Source: Pseudofabraea citricarpa (taxonomy: Eukaryota; Ascomycota; Leotiomycetes; Helotiales; Dermateaceae). Taken from it: 64,000 bases of DNA. Location of the stretch: contig JAPWGK010000001.1 of the NCBI GenBank assembly GCA_029641185.1, forward strand, positions 3,360,501 to 3,424,500, given 5' to 3'. Positions 12,089 to 24,184 of this stretch are shown in pieces; position 1 is the first letter of the stretch, and every line of letters starts with the position of its first letter. Below the pieces are notes generated by a model. That model had not been told where the DNA came from and did not search any database. It saw nothing but the letters and a program-made list of their open reading frames with translations. Made by a program: the position numbers and the translations under genes.

Positions 12089-14590
12089 TATGTTGGTGTG
12101 TAGCTACACCGGGCGAGGTTCTGTTGTACCAGTCTTAAGATGGGAAAAAAGGAGAAATTTCAAACAGTGCGAGGTCGATTCGGGCTCTGGGGTATCTTTG
12201 GAGTTCGTGAAATGGTCATAAATTCGTGAAAGGTCTTCGGTGGTGTTAGTGGTTGCTTTTGTTTACATACTCTTGACAGCTCTGGCAGCCGAGGAGCAAT
12301 TGAGACAGTGAAAAGGAGAGGGGGGTTTGACTCACCCAGCTATGATCCGGGTCGAATTATCCGGTGGGAATTTGTGAAAATGTAGTCCTGCGTACGGCAA
12401 AAGTTCAAGAGCTGTAGTGGTTGTGGTGTCCTCGAGAGACGGAGCGCTGACAAAATTTTGGTTGCTGCAAGCGAACGGACCCTTGAAGCAATCTCGGGAT
12501 GCACGGGGAACGCACCCAACGCCTTGGGTATTGTCGCGGTCCAGTATAATTTCTGCAACGGTATAACGGTAGCCCTGACTTGGCCTTTCCAGAAGAGAAG
12601 AGAGCGAAAAAGGGTTTGCAAGAGGTTGTATCTACCTGGGAGAACAAAGAGGGGGTGCTCGTTGCCTTTGGCACTGCAACTGCAACTGCAACTGCACCGC
12701 AACCACAACCACAACCACAACCACATGCACAGTTTGCACACATGCAATGCACGTATTTCCACCTCCACTCCCACCCACACATTCTCTCACGAACTGACCA
12801 ATTCAAAGGCCAAGGTGCATGGGATCACAACAAACAGCTTCCAGCGGCCACCCAATACCACGGGAAATCACGATTGTCACACGTTGAGAGGTTCCATCAA
12901 ACGGATCAGCTTCCCCACCCACACGCGGCCAGCGAATCGACGAGGCCCGCAACAAAGATTAGCGCCTGCAGTCAGTCATGGAAGGTGGAAAAGGAAAGAG
13001 AAAGAAGAACTTCAACTCTCCCCTCGTGCGTGAGGAGTGAGAGTGTTGTGTGTGTGTGCCACTGTGTGTGTGAGTTCTGACCGACGGCAACATGGGGATG
13101 GGGATCCTGGATGCAGCAAAGGCTCGGTCCGTCCACTAGGATTGAGACGTTGAGCATCCATTCAGCGGTGAGGATTGGCTGAGCACAGTGAGCAGTGCCC
13201 TCGCGTCCGGGTTTGTCTTCAGCTTGTCCAGCGCGTCGTCGCCAGAGCAACCGCAACGTAGACGGACGGTAGCGCTGAGAGAGAAAAATAGGAGACGACG
13301 ACTGACAGCGACGGCATGACGTAGATCTGCTAGACTACAACGTAAACTCTCTTCACCGACGACAAATCCCCTGACCTGAGCGGATACGAGTTCCGAGAGC
13401 GCACGCGACAAGTACACAGCCACAGCCACGGCAACAGCAGCAACAGGAACTGACTTTGTTGTCCGGCTGCCCTCGCCGTTACTGTGAGACCTGCTGTTTA
13501 TCACTGCCTGCGTCGATTGACTTTTCACTCACCGCAGGAAACTCTCATTGGCCGAGAAAGTCAAAACATGTTATTACTGCTCCATCACGGCTACCGCTAT
13601 GCTATGGTGCCAAGCAGTTTCCCCGCCCAGCACGGTTCCTCGATCCCATGTCTCCCACGTCTCCCATCGGCCGATATACTGCAGCCCTCAGATGCTCGGG
13701 TTTGCGTGACTCTGATTGCTGCATATGCTGCTTCTGTGGAGGGAGATCAATAGATCATGCATTGGTGCGTGTTGGTTCTCAAAGCCCAAAGCTGATCAAT
13801 GTCTGTTTTGGCGCCTGTCGAGAGTCGTAAATTCTTCATAGCACATGTATAATTATGGCAAGACCAATATGTGCAACCTAATATTCCTGCAATATGTAGA
13901 TCTTTGAGCCATGCGAGACCTTAGAAACGTGCTCGACCACGTAGTATTATTTACTCCCAGACCTTAAAACACCAAGAGCCTAGGGACCTTCATAGCAACA
14001 ATACCTATCTCAGCATTCACATCAAGCCTCATAAATGAAAAGATTATTTATTAATCTGCTCTAGCTACAGGTATGAGCAGAGCTGAACGACTGCTTTCCT
14101 CGTTTCTGATAACTGCTTTTCAAGAGAGCTGTCATCTATCGGCAGGCCAAAGAAACGCAAAACGAGATGACGTCTCCACAGATGGAGCTCATTCGAGAGT
14201 CAGAAAAGAAAGCATTGAGGGGTATCAAAACATAATAAAGAGCTCGTGAGAGTGCCTGAATGAAAGGCTGTCACAAGACGTGAGTTTATTAAAGAATTCC
14301 ATCTTCAGGTGCTTGTTGTAGCTCAAATAGCACTGCTGCTCAAGAGACCTGGTTGAAAAGTAGAGAGGGCATAACGCAAATGCAGGATCCTGAAGGCAGA
14401 AGATAAGTTTCCATAGTAAACTTGTGAGCTAGCTTGTGGTTCAGGCGAAAAAAAGGGGAAACATGCCCAAGCGCTTCAACTGAGAATGGCACTCTTTCGT
14501 GATTCTAGGAAAGAGTTCTTTGGTGGGAAGACAGGTGAACAGCAAGCTTGTTCAAATCGGCTGCGGCGGTTCAAAAGACAACACTCGTAA
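12089..14590. other. Intergenic region, CAA/CCA-rich, no gene seen
   Basis: This lies upstream of the two-TM gene and downstream of the five-exon gene, both on the minus strand. It includes a CTGCAA/CCACAA microsatellite at about 12675-12726 and TGTG runs near 13045-13075. Overlapping open frames on both strands between 12340 and 13250 are products of this low-complexity sequence, and none resembles a known protein. Confidence 0.55.
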
Positions 14591-17035
14591 TTAGTTGCTT
14601 TCGGAATCCACGAGATTGTTGGCCTCGGCTTGGTCACTGGTCTTTGATTTCTCGAGTGTAAAGATTGCATCAACCTTATTTGAAAAGCGAGAACGGGTGT
14701 CATCAAACAACTTCTGTAGCATAAGAGCCTGGTCCAAATTGTCTTGTGTGGCCAACTTCACTATCTCATCGGTAGCTAGGACAGAATTTATCGTCCTCAA
14801 GGTTGAATAAGCCACTTGGTCGAGACTCTTTGAGTGTGAAGCGAGGATTTGTTGTGATTGGTCCAGGCTTGTGGATAGACTAGAACTGGCAAGGCCCTGA
14901 GTCAACTTCGATCCATTCTCAGAGACTCCCTGCTTTGATGGTGTGGTTTGAGTAGAAGCCCGGCTATAGATCTGATGATCTGGCTGTTTGGCTGAGTTCA
15001 AGGTTGGTGTGGAGGTTCGGGTTGCCGACGTCTTTGGAGTTGAGGGAGGAAAGAGTCCAGTGAGATCGGTTTGGGGGACCAGTTCGTTTCTAATGGGCTG
15101 TATAACTCTGCTGGTTCGAATTGCGTTTGAGGACTTTTGGTAGGGCTTATTGCGCTTTGGTTGAAGAAAAGGATCGGCGCGTTTTCTGCTTCGTACATAT
15201 TGTTTAGGAGTCGTTGGATCATTGACTTGCTGGTCGGCTGGTGTAGAATTACTAGATCCCTCCGAATGACCTTTGTCGAGAGGATGGTCAACCACAATGC
15301 AGTCTTCAGATGTAGTCTCTTTTGCATTTTTGGTGCCAAAGCTCATTATCTTCTCCAGACTAGCATTGTTTCTTCGTCTTAATGCAAGAAGTTTTTCGGT
15401 TTGATCGTTATTCTTCAACGGCGTACGCCACTATAAATCATTAGCAGTGCCATAGAATGAGAATTTCTGAAGTCTCACATCATGCTTAGGCGCCTCTATC
15501 ACATCGCCGAAAAGAGATAACTGCGATTCTATATCCAGAGAAGCAGGCGATGAAGAGGTCTTTGGAGATTGAGAAGAACTAGTGGTAGTTGCGTCCATAA
15601 TTTTACCTTGTCCGTTAGTGATACTGTCAGTAGGTGCAGTGGCAGATTGACTGGAATGTTTTGGGTTTGTGTTGGTTCGTGGTAGGTATGGCGATACATA
15701 AGGCATTGGGGAGGAGCCTTCCGAATAGGTATTTCTTGGAGTTCTTGTCTCAGAATCCATCGTAGCTGCCTTTTTCATGGTTGAGTTTTGGCCAAGCTTA
15801 GGCTCAGTATCAGTGGAAGGTTTGGCTGGACTTTCACGTAGTTGTGATACTGAGTTGTTAGGTGTAGACTTAACATTTGCAGTTTCTTTAGCTCCTCGAT
15901 GGACCAGGTTCGTTACGACTCCGCTCAATTTGGGTTTCTTCTTCGTAGGTGAGCCTAGCCCTTGGTTTAGATCCAAGGATCTTTTTCTTTCATTGACTCG
16001 ATCTGGAGTAGACTGGTAATTCTGGTCAGTCAAACGTTAGCCAGATTTGAGGTCCATGATAACGTACGAAATTTATTGAGACAATCGAAGATGATTCGGA
16101 TTCATCATGCCTATTAGCACTAAGATCTGATGCCTTGGTATTTTCGTTGTTAAGACCGGAAGGTGTAGTGGGACCAGTATAAGACATCGATCTATAAGCA
16201 TCATTTATCGGGGTTATTGGACCTGGGACCAAGGTGCTATTGTGAGGTTTGGGCGAGGTTGAAAATAGGCTCGAACGTCTTGAGATGGAGGAGGGTGTAG
16301 CGCTTCGATCTTGGAGAGGAGATTGGAGAGGTGAGTTGACAGATGGTTGTTCTTCGTCGTCGGATACAACTTCATAGTCCCTTGAATAAGTCATACTCGC
16401 GGCGCGATTCCTCGAAGGTCCTGGTTGCATCTCACTTTCTGGTTGACCTGCATCATATCAGCAAAGCGTCATGAATAAAATGCTCGCTAGCTTACTTGTT
16501 CCGGTAGAGGCTCGTGATGCCCTCGAAACGCGCTCAACTTTTTTCCCTTCAAGAATTGACTCTTTCTCCTTTAATCTTTCATTGACCATGGATATGTATT
16601 TGAATGAGACCTTAATTGGACGTCCGTTGATATCTTGGCAGACCTTTTTGAGACGTCTCATTGCCTGCTCAGAATCGACTTTCGAAGAGACAGCCTTGAG
16701 AATTTGTACTGCGGTGTCGCCTAGCGAAATAGGTTCGATACCGGGAGGAAACAGGGTGAAGAAATCGTCCGTGTTCCAGTTTCTGTTGATTTGTTGAATA
16801 CACCTGTCTCTGTTTCTCTGGCCAATGGCACTTCTCGTGCCGGCCTGGAATTTGGTTAGCAGTGTGAATAGATTTGGAGTGGTGCGTTTAGGGTTGAATA
16901 TCAGGAGATGTACATTAATGAAGCGAGGAAGCGAAGGGTAGCTAAATGAACCGCGGAAAATACACCAAACTCGCATGATATGACAAAGTAAACACGTACC
17001 TTCTTACTTCCTCCAATGCTATTATGGTCAGGCAT
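14591..17035 (-). CDS. Unknown Ser/Thr-rich protein with a conserved-looking N-terminal helical segment (five exons)
   Basis: Spliced model of 715 residues: exons 17035-17000, 16844-16496, 16447-16068, 16021-15479 and 15430-14591. Introns of 155, 48, 46 and 48 bp all have GT/AG ends and preserve the frame. The first exon codes only for MPDHNSIGGSKK. Exon 2 holds the ordered part: RDRCIQQINRNWNTDDFF, LFPPGIEPISLGDTAVQI, then an amphipathic stretch EQAMRRLKKVCQDINGRPIK and a charged helix VNERLKEKESILEGKK. The remainder is Ser/Thr/Pro-rich with basic patches (TKKKPKLSG, RSRKRADPFLQPKRNK) that resemble nuclear-localisation signals. A short predicted helical end (LRTINSVLATDEIVKLA) closes the protein. 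I do not recognise the family; a nuclear or regulatory role is only a guess. Confidence 0.75.
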
Positions 17036-18806
17036 AGTGCTTTAGTTGTCTGTGGAAGCACAAAGACTTCCTTATGGTGACATGGGCACTTGATCGATGA
17101 AGCAGTTAAACGTATTTAAACCCTATCGTAGAGGAATAATATCAAAGAGACGACCAGGTTATTTGGTGACTATTTATATTAGTATATTATATATATACTA
17201 TTAGGATATAAGACAGTGCAACTTACTGGTGTCCCTGCAAATGTCAGAATTTCTAGTTTGTAGTATGTGGTACTCTTTGACCACGACAGAAGAGTCAAAA
17301 TGATATAGAGAACAAAGTCCTCCTGGAGTTGTAGTAGATTCTGTGATTTCAATATTAGCTAACAGTAAGTGGAAGGAAAGACACGTCCTGCTTTACCGTG
17401 CTGTGTCTTTTGTGTGTGTGTGTGATAGATTATCAACTATCAACACGTCGTTGGTTCAAGACCTTCTTCCTTCACCTATTTGTGATATTATTATCATCAA
17501 GTCTTACATTAGAGGAAGGATCAACAACGCAACCTACCTACGTACAGTATTAAAAGGGTGTTTAGGAGGTGTTACGTAGTAGAGTAGCCACCTGTAACAA
17601 GTCGGTAATTCACGATCTACCTGTTCATGGTGTTATTCTCACTAACGAGCCTGAGATTAGATTAGGAACTTACCTGTGCAGCAGGGAAAGAACGTAGCAG
17701 AGCACGAAGAGGAGACAGAAGATTTTCTATCGTCTAGCTATTCGTGAAACGATCTCTTATTGTTGCAGATTCAAACGTAGGTAGTTTGAAGAGACGTTAA
17801 AGAGTCTACCATGCAGAGATCGGTGACGTGAGTTTTTTGGTGCAGATTCACAGAAAATGAATCGTGGGGAATGAAGTCCGAACTGCTCAATCGAAAGAAA
17901 AGAGCATCGAAGTTGCAACCGGTTCTGCTGCTACACGGATAGTTCTTTCTTTCGATCTTAGATGGACGGTGTTGACGATGAAAGCTTTGGACGATATGGC
18001 AGCAGGGGAAGATGGTATCGAGTCAACCAGCACGATTTGGGAGCGAGCGAGCGAGTGAGTGAGCGAATGTTCGAGCTCAAGGCAGCAAGCAGCAGGAAGC
18101 CACGAGCACGCTTTCGCAATCCAACGAGTCAACGATAGTTAGATACGAAGTCAGATAGGTAGGTAGTCATTCAAACATTCAAGGTTGTATGCGGGAGGAG
18201 AGGGTCGGTGGGGAGAAGATGGGTATCAAGTGAGTCCAACAGGACTTCCCGTCGTGGGGAAGGAGCGTGATCCAACACCGTGAACATGGCCATCCAAACC
18301 TAGCAGCTCAACCCACAGCTGGCAGACAATCCAGGGCAACGAAGCACGAAAAACACAGTGCAAACCTCCTTCCTTTTTATATTTTCTGAATAGGAGAAAA
18401 ATATTTTGTTGTTGTTTTTCCATGTGCTCTCTAATTTGGAGTTGTGTGAACGCAGTTCTTGGGGGGGTTTTCTTTTGCGTTGCGATGGATACCTGCATGA
18501 GCTAAGGCAAGGCACAGAGGGGTTGGTCACACTCGACACCAATCAATCCAAGAAAAGCAAACGAGAACGGATACAGATGGCCAGAAATTGCTTTTCTCGA
18601 CTAGAGAATGGGAGAGAGACTGGCTCGTGCTTTATTGAGAGCGACCCGGATTTTATGAGACCTTCTCAAGCCTCAAGCGACCAGACTAGAGCATGTTCCG
18701 AAAGAATCAGAAGTTGAAATGAAAGCAACCACAATGCTGTAGAGGATGAAAGACAGACAAACGCTAGCAGAAGTAAATAAGCAGTTGTAAAAGTTGTTCT
18801 AATATC
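17036..18806. other. Intergenic region upstream of the five-exon gene, no gene seen
   Basis: The part next to 17035 is AT-rich (a TATATA run near 17186-17200). A GT dinucleotide run lies at about 17411-17424. No open frame here looks like a protein I know. It should include the promoter of the five-exon gene on its left side. Confidence 0.5.
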
Positions 18807-19079
18807 AGAACTTCAGCACTTCCTACGTACTAAGTGACAAACAAATACAGTATACAAATAGTCAAAACACATGCAAACTCAGAACAATGGCTATAACAGA
18901 ACTTCCGCACCTCCTATGTACCAAGTGACCAACAAATACAGTATACAAATAGTCAAAACACATACAAACTCAGTGCCATGGTTAAAACATAACTTCAGCA
19001 GTTCCTATATAGCAAGTGCCCAACAAATACAGCATGCAAGTAGTCAAAGCACACGCAAGCTCACAACCATGGCTAAAGC
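18807..19079. repeat. 91-bp tandem repeat, three copies
   Basis: Three diverged copies begin at 18807, 18898 and 18989, an exact period of 91 bases with no length change between copies. A fourth copy breaks off after AGAAC at 19080. Shared blocks include ACAAATACAGTATACAAATA, AGTCAAA and a CCATGG-like site near the end of each unit. The period is not a multiple of three, so the array is unlikely to be coding. It lies about 200 bases beyond the stop codon of vam7, possibly in or just past its 3' UTR. Confidence 0.9.
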
Positions 19080-19274
19080 AGAACGAACATAGATTAAATC
19101 CAATGAGTAACTAGAGCCCATGGCAACTGAAGAAACAAGCAACCCTCCCCCCGTGCCAAATGGCAGCAGAAAGGACAAAAAAAAAAAGAACTCCACGCTG
19201 ATGGGTATTAACGACAGAATATATACAGTGACAGTTTCTCGGTGCAGGATTTGACGGCAACCCAAGCCCGAAAA

Positions 19275-20390
19275 CTACGAGATCTTTCCAACCCGCTTCT
19301 TCGCAATATCAATCTTGCTCTTGACACGATCCACGTCGTCGTCGACTCTCTTGAGCATCTCGTTCTGCAGCTCCAGCTCGCCGTGGATCGCCATGCCCAT
19401 CTCCTTCTGGCGGCGGACGATCTTGGCCAGCTCCTCGACATCGAGATCCTGATCCTGCATCATTTGCTTCTGCAGCTGGAGCACCCCATTGTTGTCCAGC
19501 TCTCTCGTCTTGTCGGTCTCAGGAACTGGTGCACCGAGAACTCGTCCGCTGGGTCTCGAAACCCCTGGTCCGAAGAGAGCTTGTTTGTCTTGTGCGGTGG
19601 CTACCGCGCCTCCATTCGCACCTGAGCCCTGGCCCTTGACTGCAAGGCTGACGGATAACTTCTCCAAGCCCTCCTTCTCCACCCTCGCACTCCCAAGCAG
19701 ATCCCTCCGTCTCCTCAGCTCGCCCTCTCCTATCCTGCCCGATCCCTTGTTCCTCCTCTCCTCCTCTGAGAGGATCCGTAGCCCTTCTTCCAAGTTGGTG
19801 ATCAAGCCGCTCGCCTTGACCAACGACGTCTTCGCCTTCACACCCGCTTCGTGCTGAGCCTGCGTCGTGGTAGCACCATCTCTCCTCCCCAGGAAAAGCC
19901 TAGCATCATGCAACTGGCCCTTCAACTCCCGGTGCAAATCCAGCCAGACCGTGGGATCGCTAGCAACGACGCCAGCATTCGTACCCCGCTGATGCGCGGC
20001 GATCAGGTCGTTCTTGACGCTGCTCCCACTGCCGCTCGAGCTGGGCAGGTTGAGAAAGCTGCGCCAGGCGCTCGTCTCTCGCCATCGTCGGTCGGGTCCC
20101 TCTGCGATAGCACGCAGGTATCTCTCGAGCCCCACGCGTCGTGTTTCGGTAAGTTCAGGCGACGATGCTGTGGATTTGAACCATGACTTTGATGGCAGAG
20201 GCGCTGGGGGAGCTTCGGAGACGAGGTTGGTGAGAGCGCTGTGCAAGGTCACAAATTCTGAGTAGCGTTTCTGCACGACGAATGTGCGGAGAGGGAGGCG
20301 GAGGGTTATGTTGTAGAGGGTGTATGGCTTCTCGCCGGAAGTCGAGGACAGGATCGTCGAAGGTATAGAAAGTTCAAGAGGGGGAGCCAT
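19275..20390 (-). CDS. vam7: Vam7-type vacuolar Qc-SNARE with PX domain
   Basis: Soluble SNARE that binds phosphatidylinositol 3-phosphate and the HOPS complex to drive homotypic vacuole fusion. It is a single exon of 371 residues (yeast Vam7 is 316). An N-terminal PX domain covers about residues 5-115, with PYTLYNITLRLPLRTFVVQK and the PX basic core KRYSEFVTLHSAL, and ends near RSFLNLP. The middle is helical and charged. The C-terminal SNARE motif runs from about 305 to 365 (LQKQMMQDQDLDVEELAKIV..), with the zero-layer glutamine at about Q342 in ELELQNEML. There is no C-terminal membrane anchor, as expected for Vam7. The ATG at 20390 starts the PX domain cleanly. An open frame continues upstream to 20609, but its sequence (KNNNQYRRETKEHK) looks like 5' UTR. 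Confidence 0.92.
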   Translation of the reverse strand: MAPPLELSIPSTILSSTSGEKPYTLYNITLRLPLRTFVVQKRYSEFVTLHSALTNLVSEAPPAPLPSKSWFKSTASSPELTETRRVGLERYLRAIAEGPDRRWRETSAWRSFLNLPSSSGSGSSVKNDLIAAHQRGTNAGVVASDPTVWLDLHRELKGQLHDARLFLGRRDGATTTQAQHEAGVKAKTSLVKASGLITNLEEGLRILSEEERRNKGSGRIGEGELRRRRDLLGSARVEKEGLEKLSVSLAVKGQGSGANGGAVATAQDKQALFGPGVSRPSGRVLGAPVPETDKTRELDNNGVLQLQKQMMQDQDLDVEELAKIVRRQKEMGMAIHGELELQNEMLKRVDDDVDRVKSKIDIAKKRVGKIS

Positions 20391-20807
20391 GACGCTGGAA
20401 ATGTATGTTTTATGTTCTTTTGTTTCCCTGCGGTATTGGTTGTTGTTTTTCGCGCTGTAAGGATTAATACATGAATGGTACCTGACGTTATCGCTTTTGT
20501 TTTGTTTTGACGTTGCTTTGCCTGAGCTCTCGTGACAAGGATCTCCGATGACACCACTGTGCATCCTTGTGGGGCTCTTAGCTGCGAAGTCGAGAATCAC
20601 AACACACAAATCAGAGGTGCAATTATTAGGAGTTGGTAAAGCCTTCTATTGATTGTATCAAAGAGTGCTGTCTATACATGAGCCATCCCTGCATAAGATC
20701 AGAGTCCCAGAGAAATAGCCTCAGGGAATATGCTATTGTACTAACTCCATGGGCAAAAGTGAAACTCCCCATTCTCGTTCAATTACGTTCGTCATCATTA
20801 GAAAAGC
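20391..20807. promoter_or_regulatory. Upstream region of vam7 and 3' flank of the EB1 gene
   Basis: A 417-base gap between two minus-strand genes. It should contain the vam7 promoter and 5' UTR and the EB1 3' end. I see no further gene or clear motif. Confidence 0.4.
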
Positions 20808-21739
20808 CTAGAATGTCTCCTGATCGTCGAGCCCCTCTGCCTCCGCTGGAATCTCGAAGCCATCTTCGGTAGAATACAAGATAGTCTGGATATGCTTGAT
20901 TAAACCATCCTCTTGCTTCTCGATTTCTGGGTCCTCCTCAACTGCCTGTTGGATCAGCAGCTCAATATCACGAAGCTTGCTGAAATAGAAGTCTCTCTCG
21001 CGCTCCAATCCCTGTACTGTCTCTTTAAGAGTGTTGTTTTCTTGTTGTAGAGCGGCAGATCCGGGTCCTCCTCCAACCTTTGCGACTCTACCAGCGGTGG
21101 TAGGGGTTGTCCCTCTTCTGGCTGCTCCGCTAGGTGCCCGTGAAGAAGCAGCAGCGGTTGGTGCAGGGCCACCGGCACCTCGTCTTCGGCCAAGAGCATC
21201 ATAGTCACCACCTGGGTAATGTTGGTCCCAGTAGCGCTTTGTGAATTGAAGAAAATCGAGGTTGTCTTGCATCTTGCACTTGATGAGCTGTTCGACGTTG
21301 ATAGTTCGGTCGATTCCATGTCGTACAAAGGAGCCTGTAGAGACGTTCAGTCAGACTGGGGCAATTGTTTGTTTGTTTGTTTGTTTTGATTCAACATACT
21401 TTGGAGGATCTTGAAATTTTGCAGGTAGGCGTACTCGGTGTTCGCATTGAACTTGACTCTGGCCATAGGAAGATCCATAAAGATACTGTCGAAGACCTGG
21501 CAGAGGGCAGCACTGAAGGTGGTATTGTCAGTTTGGTAGGGGGAGGGGTTGCGGGGGAGGGGTTTTGCTCACCCAGTTCCACATTGCTCAACCTTGGTGA
21601 TATTCAACTGAAGCAGATTGTTGAGCCATGCTACAAGCTCTTGCCTATGCGTGATATGCCGTCAGCAACTTGAAGTCCTGTGCACTGATGTATAATCAAC
21701 TTTGCGCGCGACGGGGCAGGCTCACCTAGATTCGCCCAT
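20808..21739 (-). CDS. mal3: EB1 family microtubule plus-end binding protein (Bim1/Mal3)
   Basis: Tracks growing microtubule ends and recruits partners. Four exons: 21739-21726, 21644-21573, 21512-21400 and 21334-20808. Introns of 81, 60 and 65 bp are in frame, giving 241 residues. The first exon encodes only MGES plus part of R, so the protein starts MGESRQELVAWLNNLLQL, the usual EB1 opening. The calponin-homology domain spans about residues 1-110 (TKVEQCGTGAALCQVFDSI, EYAYLQNFKILQ, CKMQDNLDFLQFTKRYWDQH). A Gly/Ala/Ser-rich linker follows, then the EB homology coiled coil with the hallmark RERDFYFSKLRDIELLIQ. An acidic tail ends in QETF. Intron 3 carries a CAAA tetranucleotide run (TTTG on the + strand, 21367-21386). 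Confidence 0.95.
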
Positions 21740-24184
21740 ATTGGCTACGGACCAGAGGAAGATGTAAGGTAGGTATGATGAGAAAGGTTGCTCGAGTAAA
21801 TGGGGCTTTTGCCTATCGACACAGAGGAAGATGGAGGTGGCCGTGGGCTGAACTTGCGAATTTCAGAAATTGTAGGATGAAGTTATCGGCGTGTTTGCTT
21901 TGTCGCCTTGCTTATCCAGATTGGTCCAGTCGCCTGGGCAATTTAGGGTGGTCATCACGTGTGGACCCCGCGAAGAAAGGGGCCGAGAGTCAACCGACAT
22001 CTATTGTGAATCGTGGATTCTCCAGTAGGTAGGTCAGGATATCCTGTAGATACAGCCACAAACGATGGTTGAATTACTGAGCACAGTCTTGCAGAATTGA
22101 GCTATTTGGTAGACCTTTTCTACACCAGCATCCCGCTATCTCCGCCGCTGGCAGCTATCAACTTCTTGAGCCCTAGCTAGTACAAGAAGTAGAGCCGTCA
22201 GCTTGATAGCTCATGAGCCACAGCTACCACGTTCCTCGTCCGTTCTTTGGTGCGTGCCTATGGCTAATCACATGGGTCTCTCCTCCGTGCGTTCGAACAT
22301 GAACAGCTTGTTGCACATCTGCAGAGAGCTGAGAACGCCGATTTCCTGATTGCCAGCCAACGTCGGCGTTTCAAGCCGGACCCATCTTAGCGGTGTTGCA
22401 GTGCGGCGGATCGTTCACATTATTCTCTAGCTCACCCCGTACCTTACATAGGTACCTAGGTACCTAGCCGCTGCATAAAACCACCAAGTACCATTGTGCT
22501 CACGATGATCGCCTGTGTTCCAGGCCCGTAGATCAGATGCATATTCTATATCAAACTCGAGCGTGGAAGACGTCGGCAGATGCGAGCACTTCGGCAACGT
22601 GCAGAAATCGAGAGAATGAATGCCCCGTGGTACAATTCCTATCACATATGCAAGGTGTTCTTGAAAGTCTCTGGTTCACTGCGGGATCAGGACGGACTGG
22701 GTGATCGGGAAGCAAGTCTTATGGGCCTCGTCGATCTCGAGGTCGAGGCCCATGCCGAGTTCTGAGTGTTCGGGTCAGACGGTTGCCTTTCCAGGATGAG
22801 AGAACCAGCAATCTGGAATGCCACATGACATCGTCATTGCATGAGCGTGGACTTGCAAACGTTTTGATGCAAATCCTTGGGCATGGACTCAGATATATGA
22901 TGCTGCATATGTATATCACCCCCACAGCTGCACGGCCTTCCTAGGCGTGTCTGGAGCATGACATACTTTCTCATATCAAGCGATACCATTGAGGTCAAAG
23001 GTCTGACACCATCTGACCCAAGTACGTAAAAGCAAGGTCAACATAGAAGGTGGTGGTGTGCTATGTATGACAGTAATTTCAATCGAGGCCATGGTTTCGG
23101 ATTAACACGCCTCTTCTGTTCTTCACAGCGAGTACAAGACCTTCTAGGCACGAGGTTACACATACCTCTTATCCCAAGAAGCTACCTACTTTATCCTTCT
23201 TGGATCAAGGTATAGGTGATAGGAAAGATGTCTCTTTGATACTCCAGCACCTTTCCTGGTTGGTTTAGAATTGGGGAATGGCTTGCGTGATCTCTATTAC
23301 ACTTCCCTCTAAGTCAGAGAAAGACGAAATCTAAGTATATCATATCTACGGAGGTACTAGCCGATGTAGGATATATCATTCTGCTTATGCGTTGACTAAG
23401 ACGATATCTACATACTGCTACAAAGGGCGGCGGATACTTCATGACAGCTACATGTAGATTACACTATTATCATATCAAGAACGTTAAGGGCACTAAGAAC
23501 GAGGACTAGAGCACTCCCACAGAATCGTTATCAAATCTGGTATCAGAGCTGAAGGAAATTCTTGTTGAGTTTTTGAAGTCACTAGGAATCACGAGATAGC
23601 GCAGGAAGATGGGTATAATGCATTCTATATTCGAGCTTCAAGAACCGCCTCCTCCGCCAGTCAAAGAAATCTTTTTGTACAATAAGCAGGCAAGAATTCT
23701 GCCAGGTGCAACGGCTCTCATCTTATACGAGCTCTTTAAAATCGCGCAATGACAGATGCTCAACCCACCGAAGCAAGGAGCACACTGACACGCTCTACAA
23801 ACGAACAATCCCTTTCCGTCTCTTTCCCCGAATCCATCAGGGCTGGTACCGTCCCTTTACCATTTTCCCAGCAGCATAAACCCTCCGAATAAGAATAGCC
23901 AAGAAGACTCGTCAACCGCCACGAAAAAAACCAACACCTATGCAAAAGAGCAAGAAGAAAAGAAGATCCATCTCATGAACATCATCCAACCAAAAATGTA
24001 GCGTGATACGCCCGTGAAAACTAGAAGTAATGACAAAAGAAAGCCAGATTGTCTTTTACAACACCGTCTGACATGAAGAAAACGCAAGGCTATGCAATAA
24101 ATACAAGTAGGATATTTGGAATAACTTCCTCATCCCAAGAAACAAGAAGCGGGAAGACGAAGACGAGACTGCCAAAGAGCAGAT
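21740..24184. other. Intergenic region between the EB1 gene and ste12, no gene seen
   Basis: Only short open frames without recognisable products are present. There is a hairpin-capable inverted repeat, ATGGGCCTCG...CGAGGCCCAT, at about 22720-22753. One copy of the TTGTTGCACATCTGC motif seen in the right half lies at 22308-22322. The ste12 3' UTR should occupy the right end. Confidence 0.5.

Noticed and set aside
12340..13256. Overlapping frames of 90-190 codons on both strands
   Set aside because: All are shaped by CAA/CCA and TG repeats, lack any recognisable motif, and mirror each other across strands.
17452..17462. GGTTCAAGACC resembling a tRNA B box
   Set aside because: No acceptor stem, D-arm or anticodon arm can be drawn around it at the correct spacing.
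20391..20609. N-terminal extension of Vam7 upstream of the PX domain
   Set aside because: The extra 73 residues do not look like protein sequence (KNNNQYRRETKEHK type) and the PX domain already starts well at 20390.
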